A stretch of DNA of 64,000 nt. Origin: Kitasatospora paranensis (GTDB lineage Bacteria > Actinomycetota > Actinomycetes > Streptomycetales > Streptomycetaceae). How positions within the stretch are numbered: position 1 is the stretch's first letter; each line of letters begins with the position of its first letter. Below, one piece after another: positions 37,831 through 45,280 of the stretch. The translations under genes were made by a program, and so were the position numbers. The notes below the pieces were generated by a model. The model did not search any database. It was not told the DNA's origin and saw nothing but the letters and a program-made list of their open reading frames with translations. The stretch is taken from positions 7,874,001-7,938,000 of the forward strand of contig NZ_BAABKV010000001.1 of NCBI RefSeq assembly GCF_039544005.1, read 5' to 3'.

Positions 37831-39618
37831 TCAGCCGGCGGCCCCGCCCGGCCCGGGCTCGGGGTGGTAGCCGAACCAGTCGAAGTCCGCGTGGTTGCCG
37901 CTGCCGCTGCCGTTGTGGCTGCCGTCGCCGCTGCCGCCGTCCCGTCGCGCGGTGGCGTACAGGCCGAGGTAGCAACCGGTGAAGCCGCCCGCGTGCGCGC
38001 TGTTGAGCAGCCGCCCGTCCACGGTCGCCACCGCCACCACGGCCGCTGCCTCGCCCGGTCCGGCGCCGACCGGCGCCCAGCCGAAGGTGTACTCCTGGCC
38101 GCGGGCGCGCACGGACAGCCGTACCGGGCCCGGCGGCAGCGGGGCCTCGCCGCGGACGGTCTGCACCCCCGCGTCCCGGACGGTGACCCGGGCGACCCGG
38201 CCGCCGGGCCGGCCGTCCCCGGTGACCAGCAGCGTCACGTGGTGCTCCGCGTCGTACAGGACGGCCAGCCCGGCGGCCTCGTGCGGGCCGGCGGGCGCGA
38301 AGTCGAGCGCGGTGTCGGCGGTGACGTCGATGTGCTGCTGGCGACGGCCGACGAAGGCGGGTGCGGCATGGTCGGCGAGGGTCTGCGGGAGCAGCGGCAG
38401 CCGCAGGTGCCCGGGCCGGGCGGTGAGGGAGTGGACGGGCGTTGGCGGGGTCCGCAGGACGTTCCAGTGCGGCGCCAGGCCGGGCCCGTCGAAGTGGTCG
38501 ACCGGGTCGGCGGCGGGCCAGGGGTGCGGCGGCAGGGCGACCTCGGTCTCCTCCGTCAGCCGTCCGGCGCCGGGGTTCACGACGGGCCAGCCGTCCTCCC
38601 AGACGACGCGGGCCAGGAAGGTCTCGCGCCCGAGGTTGGCGTGCGGCCCGCCGCCGTAGGGGCGGGAGGCGAGCAGCAGGGCGTACCAGTCGCCGCCGGG
38701 GGTCCGGATCAGGTCGGCGTGGCCCGCGCCGGTGACGGGATGGTCGCGCCCGAGGTGGCGGTGGGTCAGCACCGGGTTGCGCGGGTTGTTCTCGTAGGGG
38801 CCGGCGAGCCGGCGGCTGCGGGCGGTGGTGACGGCATGGTCGTGCTCGGTGCCGCCCTCGGCGAGGACGAGGTGGTAGTAGCCGTCGTGGCGGTAGAGGT
38901 GGGGGCCCTCCGCCCACCGGGCGGCGACCAGGGCGCCGTGGAACAGGACGTGCTCCGGGCCGGTCGGCTTCCCGGTGGTGAGGTCGTAGGCGCGCAGCCA
39001 GATCGCCGTCCGCCCGTCGGCGTGGATCTGCCGGGTGCCGAGCAGGTGTGCCGAGCCGTCCTCGTCGAAGAACAGCGACGGGTCGAAGCCGGGGGCGTCC
39101 GGCAGCCAGAGCGGGTCGGACCAGGGACCGGCCGGGTCGTCGGCGGTGAGCAGGAAGGTGCCGTCCGGGCCGTGGCCGTCCACCAGGGTGCAGACGATCC
39201 GGAAGACGCCGTCGTGGTGGCTGAGGTGGGGCGCGTACAGGCCGCCGGACGGGCGGACGCCGGCCAGCGAGAGCTGGCCGGGCCGGTCCACGGCGTGGCC
39301 GATCGGCCGCCAGTGGACGAGGTCGCGGCTGTGGTGCAGCGGCAGGCCCGGGTGGTACTCGAAGGAGGAGTTCACCAGGTAGTAGTCCTCGCCGACCCGG
39401 CAGACGGAGGGGTCGGGGTGGAAGCCGGGCAGGACGGGGTTGCGGGCCCACTGCGTGCCGGACGCGCGGGAGGACGCCGCCTCGACGGTGGGCTCGGTGT
39501 CGGGCTCGGTGGCGGGCTCGGGCATGGGGCGTACCGGTCCGTTCGGCAGGGCTACGGGGCGTCGACGTGTCGGCGTGTCCGGGCGTCGGGCTGTCGGGCT
39601 GTCGAAATGTTTCGACAT
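37831..39618 (-). CDS. GH43 beta-xylosidase/alpha-arabinofuranosidase-type enzyme
   Basis: A 595-residue GH43 enzyme: five-bladed propeller with NPVLPGFHPDPSVCRVGEDY (catalytic base Asp) and SSFEYHPGLPLHHSRDLVHW, followed from ~residue 385 by a beta-sandwich C-terminal domain (DHFDGPGLAPHWNVLR) common in GH43 xylosidases. It releases xylose or arabinose from oligosaccharides. No signal peptide: intracellular. ATG 39618 has a GGAGA ribosome binding site and lies inside a palindromic operator; ATG 39525 is a weaker alternative. Residues 7-22 (SPTARRPDTPTRRR region) come from a repetitive GTCGG-type stretch. Confidence 0.88.
   Translation of the reverse strand: MSKHFDSPTARRPDTPTRRRPVALPNGPVRPMPEPATEPDTEPTVEAASSRASGTQWARNPVLPGFHPDPSVCRVGEDYYLVNSSFEYHPGLPLHHSRDLVHWRPIGHAVDRPGQLSLAGVRPSGGLYAPHLSHHDGVFRIVCTLVDGHGPDGTFLLTADDPAGPWSDPLWLPDAPGFDPSLFFDEDGSAHLLGTRQIHADGRTAIWLRAYDLTTGKPTGPEHVLFHGALVAARWAEGPHLYRHDGYYHLVLAEGGTEHDHAVTTARSRRLAGPYENNPRNPVLTHRHLGRDHPVTGAGHADLIRTPGGDWYALLLASRPYGGGPHANLGRETFLARVVWEDGWPVVNPGAGRLTEETEVALPPHPWPAADPVDHFDGPGLAPHWNVLRTPPTPVHSLTARPGHLRLPLLPQTLADHAAPAFVGRRQQHIDVTADTALDFAPAGPHEAAGLAVLYDAEHHVTLLVTGDGRPGGRVARVTVRDAGVQTVRGEAPLPPGPVRLSVRARGQEYTFGWAPVGAGPGEAAAVVAVATVDGRLLNSAHAGGFTGCYLGLYATARRDGGSGDGSHNGSGSGNHADFDWFGYHPEPGPGGAAG
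39600..39617. promoter_or_regulatory. Perfect 18-bp operator overlapping the GH43 start codon
   Basis: TGTCGAAATGTTTCGACA is fully palindromic, typical of LacI-family operators with a central GAAA/TTTC core (compare xylan-utilisation operators in Streptomyces). It covers all of codon 2 onward and touches the ATG at 39618, so binding would block early elongation or initiation. No LacI gene is in the window. Confidence 0.75.
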
Positions 39619-39665
39619 ATTCTCCGATCGTGCCCGAGGACGCTAAGGCGGTGGCTCCGCCCACG

Positions 39666-40399
39666 TCAAGGGCGGCGCCGCCGGTGCTCGCCGCGCAGCA
39701 CGAGGGCCGGCACGCCGTCGTCGTACGCACCGCAGCCGGTGACGGCCCACACCGACCACTGCTGCGGTACCACGTAGTACGGCACCAGCGCGGCGGGGAG
39801 CGGCGCCCGGTGGCGCCGGCGGGCAGCAGGGCCGGCAGGACGTCCGGCACCTCACCGGCCAGGATCGCCCGCCGGCAGTCCCGGCACGACGGCCTGCGGT
39901 CGGCCGCCGCCTCCCGCGCGCCCGTCCGCGGCCGCCGGCTGGCCTTGACCTTGCTCCTGGCGGGCGGCTGGGCGGCCGCCGCGTGCAGCGGGTTGTAGAA
40001 GCACCGCACCACCGGCGGATCCGGACGCCGCCCGGCGTGCTCGGCGTGCACCGCCGCCAGCCGCTCCACCGCGCGTTCCGCCAGCACCGCGGCGGCCGCC
40101 AGTTCCGGCAGGTCGGCCGGGTCCTCCAACAGCCGGCCGGCCGCCTCGAAGGCCTCCAGCGCCCACAGGTAGTCGGCCCGGGCCGCGGACTCCTCCGCGG
40201 GGAGGGTCAGCTCGGCCGCCCGGAACACCTCGCCGGCCGCCGTGACCCGCTGGGCCGCGAACACCGCGAGCCGGTCCCGGATCACCTCCCACTCGCGGAG
40301 CAGCAGCGCGCGGTCGTGCTTCGTGGCCCGGCGCCGTGCGGCACCGGCCCCGGGCCCGTTGTCGCGCAGCAGCCTGACGAACCACCAGCGGCGGAACAC
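39666..40399 (-). pseudogene. Hypothetical protein with CxxC motif, frameshifted near C-terminus
   Basis: From ATG 40399: MFRRWWFVRLLRDN, a helical middle (DYLWALEAFEAAGRLLEDP) and RCFYNPLHAAAA, a basic linker and PSCRDCRRAILAGEVPDVL. The frame breaks at a C4 run (plus 39795-39798). One extra C continues as AALVPYYVVPQQWSVWAVTG and ends at 39666, about 244 residues in all. No family named; resembles conserved actinobacterial hypothetical proteins. Without the repair a nonsense frame runs through the GH43 gene. Confidence 0.65.
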
Positions 40400-40575
40400 C
40401 GAACCTCCCGGGATGTGCAGGAACGCTCATTGTGCGCGCACCGAGGGCCGGGCGGCAGGCCGGGGTCCGAACTCCCGCCGGCGGCCGCGCCACCGTGCGG
40501 GTTGCGCCGTGGGCCGGCCGGTCCGCCGCCCGCGGTGGGCGCCCGTTGCCGGAGGCCGCCGCTACGGTGACCGCC

Positions 40576-41040
40576 GTGGGATCCGCGGGGTCGTTCGTGG
40601 TGCCGCGGTCGGACCGACCGCTGGTGGAGGCGGGGGCGGTCGCGGCCGCCGGGGGCGAGCCGTGCTGGTCCGCCCGCGACGGCGGGTGGCGGATCCTGCA
40701 GATCCTCGGGGGCGACGACGTCGACGGCCGCCGCCTGGGCGCGGAGACCGGAGCCCCGACGCTCGTCGCCTCGGTGGTGGACGGCGACTTCGCGGTGGTG
40801 GAGGGGCGGAGCCCGTCCGCGGGCCGCTGGTCGGCGGTGTTGTCACCGGAGACGGCCGGCGAGTACGGCTGCCCGGACCACCTGCTGGTGGATCCCGAGG
40901 TGTCGGCGGCACACGCCGTCCGCTGGGCCGAGGAGGCCGGCCTCCGCCCCGACCCGTCGGCGGTCGCCGCCGCGTCGACGGCCGAGGGCGATCCGTTCGC
41001 CGAGGACCTGCTGATCTCCTCGCCGCCGCCCTGGGCCTGA
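40576..41040 (+). CDS. Hypothetical protein (~154 aa)
   Basis: From GTG 40576 (GTG 40567 also in frame). A soluble acidic protein with beta-rich character (VGSAGSFVVPRSDRPLVEAG, ILQILGGDDVDGRRLG) and a C-terminal PSAVAAASTAEGDPFAEDLL. No known domain recognised and no strong ribosome binding site. It is divergent from the CxxC hypothetical gene. Confidence 0.6.
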   Translation: MGSAGSFVVPRSDRPLVEAGAVAAAGGEPCWSARDGGWRILQILGGDDVDGRRLGAETGAPTLVASVVDGDFAVVEGRSPSAGRWSAVLSPETAGEYGCPDHLLVDPEVSAAHAVRWAEEAGLRPDPSAVAAASTAEGDPFAEDLLISSPPPWA

Positions 41041-41110
41041 CCTTCGCCGGGGCGATGGAGCGCTGACGGCCCCGCGGCCCGGCCGCTGCCCGGGGCACCG
41101 GCCCGGTCGC

Positions 41111-41425
41111 TCAGGCGGCCAGCCGGTCCGCGCCCACGGGCCGCTGCGCCCGTCGGTCCCGGGCCGGTACGGGTGCCCGTGCCGGTGCCCGGAGCGTGGG
41201 CAGGCTCGGCGGCGGGGACGGCGGGCGGTGGTGCTGCTCGGAGTCGTCGTCCCGGTCGCCGAGGGCGCGGTGCAGGGCGCCGGGCGCGTTGGCGGCGATC
41301 AGCCGGCGCACTTCCTGGCGGGCCCGCTCCAGGGTGCGGCGCACGGACAGGGTCAGGCGGGCGGCCCCGGGGTGTGCTCTTCCGCCGGTCCGGTCGGACG
41401 GGGTGGGTCCGGATGGGATGGTCAT
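41111..41425 (-). CDS. Hypothetical basic, Pro-rich protein (104 aa)
   Basis: From ATG 41425. The middle is helical (VRRTLERARQEVRRLIAANA); the C-terminus is Pro/Arg-rich (HHRPPSPPPSLPTLRAPARA). No known family. Plausible because the start, helix and codon bias agree, but the low-complexity end weakens confidence. Confidence 0.45.
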   Translation of the reverse strand: MTIPSGPTPSDRTGGRAHPGAARLTLSVRRTLERARQEVRRLIAANAPGALHRALGDRDDDSEQHHRPPSPPPSLPTLRAPARAPVPARDRRAQRPVGADRLAA

Positions 41426-41511
41426 ACCGGATGAACGGATCAGGACGGCGACCGGTTACGCCCCCCGAGAGTGGTCGCCGTGGCCGCCTGCCCCGACCTG
41501 GGCAGCTGCCC

Positions 41512-42252
41512 TCAACGCGCCTCCTCGCTGTCCTCCTTGCTGTCCTGCTCGCGGTCCTCCTGCGCGCTGCTCTCCGCGTCCTTCACGGAATCCTTCCCGG
41601 CCGCCTGCCCCGGGCCCGGGCCGGCGCCGTTCTTGCGGCGGGCGAACAGCAGCGGCAGCGCCGACAGCGCCACCACCGCCAGGACGAGCGGCAGCAGGTA
41701 GGAGTCGATGCCGGGGAAGGACGAGCCCAGGGCGTAGCCGGCCAGCACCGTCCCCTGCGTCCAGGCCAGCCCGCCGACCACCTGCCAGAGCAGGAACGTG
41801 CGGGTCGGCACCCGCAGTGCCCCCGCCAGTGGCCCGAGCACCGACCGCACCATGGGCACGAACCGGCCGAGCACGATCGCGCGGCGCTGCCCGTAGCGGT
41901 CCAGGAGCTCTTCCGAACGCGCCGCCGCGTTCTTCAGCCGGACGCTGTGGCTGCGCGCCAGCAGGCCCTGCCCGCCGTGCCGTCCGATCAGATAGCCGAG
42001 CTGGGTCCCGGCCACCGAGCCGATCGCCGCGCCGAGCAGCACCTGCCAGAGCGAGAGGTACGGGCCCTGGTGGGCGGCGGCCGTCCGCCCGGACGCGCAG
42101 AGCACGCCGGCCGGGAAGAGCAGGGTGTCCCCGGGCACGAAGAACCCCACCACCAGCAGGCCGGACTCCACGAAGGTCACCAGCAGGACGGCGAGCGCGC
42201 CGTAGGCGGCGAGCAGCGCGGATCCACTGGTGAAGTCGAGCGCCGAGGTCAT
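41512..42252 (-). CDS. DedA-family membrane protein
   Basis: A 246-residue membrane protein with about five hydrophobic segments. DedA signatures: VESGLLVVGFFVPGDTLLF, LGYLIGRHGGQ, and the conserved RYGQRRAIVLGRFVPMVRSV with the two key arginines. DedA proteins act in lipid-carrier (undecaprenyl phosphate) recycling and membrane homeostasis. The last ~40 residues are a charged cytoplasmic tail (QEDREQDSKEDSEEAR). Single gene. Confidence 0.9.
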   Translation of the reverse strand: MTSALDFTSGSALLAAYGALAVLLVTFVESGLLVVGFFVPGDTLLFPAGVLCASGRTAAAHQGPYLSLWQVLLGAAIGSVAGTQLGYLIGRHGGQGLLARSHSVRLKNAAARSEELLDRYGQRRAIVLGRFVPMVRSVLGPLAGALRVPTRTFLLWQVVGGLAWTQGTVLAGYALGSSFPGIDSYLLPLVLAVVALSALPLLFARRKNGAGPGPGQAAGKDSVKDAESSAQEDREQDSKEDSEEAR

Positions 42253-42390
42253 CGCTCACCCCGCCCGGTCGGATCGGCATGCTGCATGATCCCTCCCCAC
42301 TCTAGACCGGGGCCGCCCACGGCGGCCCGCCCTTGCCCGGGCCGCGGCCGTGGGTCGGCCGTCCACCCCGGAGCGCCGTGGGCGGCGGAG

Positions 42391-43623
42391 CTACCACGCG
42401 TCCGTGTCGTCCCCGTCCCCGTCCTCCAAGGAGTCGTACAGCCCCGACGGCTCCTCGTCGGGCCGCTCGACCCAGCCGGCCGCCAGGACGAGGCGGGACG
42501 TGCGGTGCACGGCGAGGAAGCCGAACGGGCGGTCGACCCGGAACTCGACCTCGCGGACCCGGTAGGGCGGCTTGGGCGGGATGCCGCCTGCGGCGACGGC
42601 GATCGCCGAGATCGCCGCGGCCCGGAAGCCCCGGGCGCTGAAGGAGGCGGTCGCGTTCTGCGCCGCCGCCTCGACGGCGAGCGGGAAGTCACCGGCGATC
42701 CCGGGGAAGTGCCCGCGGTCCGGGCACGACGCCGCCACCAGGCCGAACGTGCGGGGAGACCTCAGCAGGTCGTGACCGGCCGCCACGGTGAAGCGCGGGG
42801 TGACGACGTCGAGCCACTGCTCGGGCCGGTAGGCGAGGCTGCGGCTCACGGTGACGCCGGGGCCGGGCGTGCCGTACGGCAGGAGGTCACCGGTGACCCG
42901 CGGATGGCGGCGGGCGAGGAGGCCGAGACCGGCGGACAGGACCTGCCCCGGCGCGGCAGTCTCCTCACCGAGCAGCAGGTGCACGTCGATTCCGCCGGTG
43001 CCGAGGACGCGCAGCTCGGAGACCGGCCCGGCCGGGGTGTCGGCGACCGCCAGCCGGTCGAGCAGGGCCGTCCTGCGGTACAGGGCGGCGATCGCGCGTT
43101 CGGCCCAGGGGCCGGCCTCCGGGCAGAGCACCGACGGCACGAACGGCCGCAGCCACTCGGTCCGCACCGCGAGTGCCGAGGCCAGCACCAGCTGGGTGTC
43201 CTCGGTGACCTCCAGCGGGAAGGACTCGACCAGGCCGTTGCTGTGCCGGGCGGCCCAGGCGTCCAGACGGGCCTGGGCGCCGTCGGTGGCCAGCACCTCG
43301 TGGACGTCGGCCGGCAGCCGGGCCGTCCAGGACGCGGAGACCGGCAGGCCGGGCTTGGTCCACAGGCCGATGGCCGCGCCGACGCCGGGCAGCCGCCGGA
43401 GGGCGGCGATCAGCTCGCGTGCGTGTCCGGCGGCGCCCTCGGCCGGCACACCGACCGCGTCCGCCAACTCCCGCCGCGCCGTCCCGTCGGCGCCGTCGGC
43501 CAGCGCGGCGAGCAGCGGCCAGAGCCCGGCGGCGGTGAACACCGTGCCGCCGTCCGGTGCGAGATCCGCGCACCAGCGTGCCGTCAGTCGGTGGACTGCG
43601 CGTATCGCAGTGTCGGCAACCAT
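42391..43623 (-). CDS. Serpin-family protein
   Basis: A 410-residue protein following serpin order: helix region HRLTARWCADLAPDGGTVFTA, VLASALAVRTEWLRPF (serpin strand), and the C-terminal hallmark FRVDRPFGFLAVHR near residue 375. The reactive-centre hinge region around VEAAAQNATASFSARG differs from inhibitory serpins, so inhibition is uncertain. No signal peptide, so intracellular. Ends in an acidic tail. GTG or ATG start at 43623 as read. Bacterial serpins are known in actinobacteria. Confidence 0.78.
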   Translation of the reverse strand: MVADTAIRAVHRLTARWCADLAPDGGTVFTAAGLWPLLAALADGADGTARRELADAVGVPAEGAAGHARELIAALRRLPGVGAAIGLWTKPGLPVSASWTARLPADVHEVLATDGAQARLDAWAARHSNGLVESFPLEVTEDTQLVLASALAVRTEWLRPFVPSVLCPEAGPWAERAIAALYRRTALLDRLAVADTPAGPVSELRVLGTGGIDVHLLLGEETAAPGQVLSAGLGLLARRHPRVTGDLLPYGTPGPGVTVSRSLAYRPEQWLDVVTPRFTVAAGHDLLRSPRTFGLVAASCPDRGHFPGIAGDFPLAVEAAAQNATASFSARGFRAAAISAIAVAAGGIPPKPPYRVREVEFRVDRPFGFLAVHRTSRLVLAAGWVERPDEEPSGLYDSLEDGDGDDTDAW

Positions 43624-43834
43624 GGTCTCCCGTCCGATCAGGTGATCGGCAGAGCGTACGGATCGCGCCTCCGTCCGGGCGAGCGATATTCCCGCCGGGT
43701 GTCACCATCCCGCCGGGCGTCACCGGAGCCCGGCCGTCCCGCGGTACCGCCCGCGGTCCGGGGCCGGCCCGTTGGTAGATTGGCCGGTGCAGCGCCCCGG
43801 CGCGCACACTGCACATCCACCCGAGGGGAACGTC

Positions 43835-45130
43835 GTGTCGCAGGAGACCGTGTCACAGGCAGCCGGCCAGGAGCCCGGGGCGGGTCTCGCCGCCGCGCGT
43901 ACCGCCTACGAGGAACTCCGCGCCCAGGACCTGCGCCTCGACCTCACCCGGGGCAAGCCGTCGCCCGAGCAGCTCGACCTCTCCGACGCGCTGCTCACCA
44001 TCCTGCAGCCCGGCGACGTCCGTGCGGCGGACGGCACCGACTGCCGCAACTACGGCGGCCTGCAGGGGCTGACGGAGCTGCGCACGGTCTTCGCGGAGCT
44101 CTTCCAGGTGCCGGTGGACCAGCTGTTCGCGTGCGGCAACGCGAGCCTGTCGGTCATGCACGACGTCCTCGCGCACGCCATGCTGTCCGTCCTGCCCGGC
44201 GCGAAGCGCCGCTGGGCCGACGAGGACGAGATCCGATTCCTGTGCCCGGTGCCCGGCTACGACCGGCACTTCTCGCTCTGCGACCGCTTCGGCATCACCA
44301 TGGTGCCCGTCCCGCTGACCGGCCACGGCCCCGACATGGACGTCGTCGAGGAGCTCGTCGCGGCCGACCCGCGGATCAAGGGCATGTGGTGCGTGCCCAA
44401 GTACAGCAACCCGACCGGCGAGACCTACAGCGACGAGACCGTGCGCCGGCTGGCCGCGATGCCGACGGCGGCCCCGGACTTCAGGCTGTTCTGGGACAAC
44501 GCGTACGCGGTGCACCACCTCACCGACGAGCCGGACGCCGTCCTGCCGGTGCTCGCCGCGTGCGCCGAGGCCGGGGAGCCCGACCGGGCCTTCGTGTTCG
44601 GCTCGACCTCCAAGATCAGCACGGCCGGGTCGGGCGTCGCCTTCCTCGGCTCCTCGCCCACCAACATGGCCTGGTACAGCCGCCTGACGGCCGCCCAGAC
44701 CATCGGGCCGGACAAGGTGAACCAGCTGCGGCACGCCCGCTTCTTCCCGGACGCCGCCGCCGTCGGCGCCCACATGGAGCGCCACCGCGCCCTGCTGGAG
44801 CCCCGCTTCGCCGCCGTGTACGAGGCCCTGGAGGAGGAGCTCGGCGGGCTCGGCATCGCGAACTGGACCAGCCCACGCGGCGGGTACTTCGTCAGCCTGG
44901 AGGTCCCGGAGGGCTGCGCGTCCGAGGTGGTGCGGCTGGCCAAGGACGCCGGGATCGCCCTCACTCCCGCCGGGGCCGCCTTCCCCGGCGGCCGCGACCC
45001 GCGGGACAGCCAGATCCGTCTCGCGCCGTCCTTCCCGTCGGTCGGCGAGGTCCGTGCGGCGATGCGCGGGGTGGCCGTCTGCGTGAAGCTCGCCGCCGCC
45101 GAGCAGGCCGCCGCGTCCCCGGCGGTCTGA
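43835..45130 (+). CDS. PLP-dependent aminotransferase class I/II (Asp_aminotransf, subgroup If)
   Basis: A 431-residue PLP enzyme. RLDLTRGKPSPEQLDLSDAL near the N-terminus and KYSNPTGETYSDETV are typical of the atypical aspartate/alanine aminotransferase group (PF12897-like). FWDNAYAVHHL gives the PLP-pyridine Asp; FGSTSKISTAGSG has the Schiff-base Lys. It transfers amino groups between amino acids and 2-oxoacids. GTG 43835 has GAGGGGA upstream. Monocistronic, divergent from the serpin gene. Confidence 0.9.
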   Translation: MSQETVSQAAGQEPGAGLAAARTAYEELRAQDLRLDLTRGKPSPEQLDLSDALLTILQPGDVRAADGTDCRNYGGLQGLTELRTVFAELFQVPVDQLFACGNASLSVMHDVLAHAMLSVLPGAKRRWADEDEIRFLCPVPGYDRHFSLCDRFGITMVPVPLTGHGPDMDVVEELVAADPRIKGMWCVPKYSNPTGETYSDETVRRLAAMPTAAPDFRLFWDNAYAVHHLTDEPDAVLPVLAACAEAGEPDRAFVFGSTSKISTAGSGVAFLGSSPTNMAWYSRLTAAQTIGPDKVNQLRHARFFPDAAAVGAHMERHRALLEPRFAAVYEALEEELGGLGIANWTSPRGGYFVSLEVPEGCASEVVRLAKDAGIALTPAGAAFPGGRDPRDSQIRLAPSFPSVGEVRAAMRGVAVCVKLAAAEQAAASPAV

Positions 45131-45221
45131 CGCCGCCACCGGGCGCCCGCCCCATCCGACTTCGCCCCCGTCCCCGCCGTGTCCGAACCGTGTGCAGTGT
45201 CGGTGCCACGGTCTAGACTCG

Positions 45222-45244
45222 CGGTCTGACGCCGAGTCAGACCG
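45222..45244. promoter_or_regulatory. Dyad upstream of the membrane receptor-like gene
   Basis: CGGTCTGAC-gccga-GTCAGACCG, a perfect 9-bp inverted repeat 37 bp before GTG 45281. A TAGACT (-10-like) lies just to the left. It could be an operator or a 5'-leader hairpin. Confidence 0.55.
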
Positions 45245-45280
45245 GGGCGCTCCGGCGCCCTGCGGGGGCGGTCGACGGGG

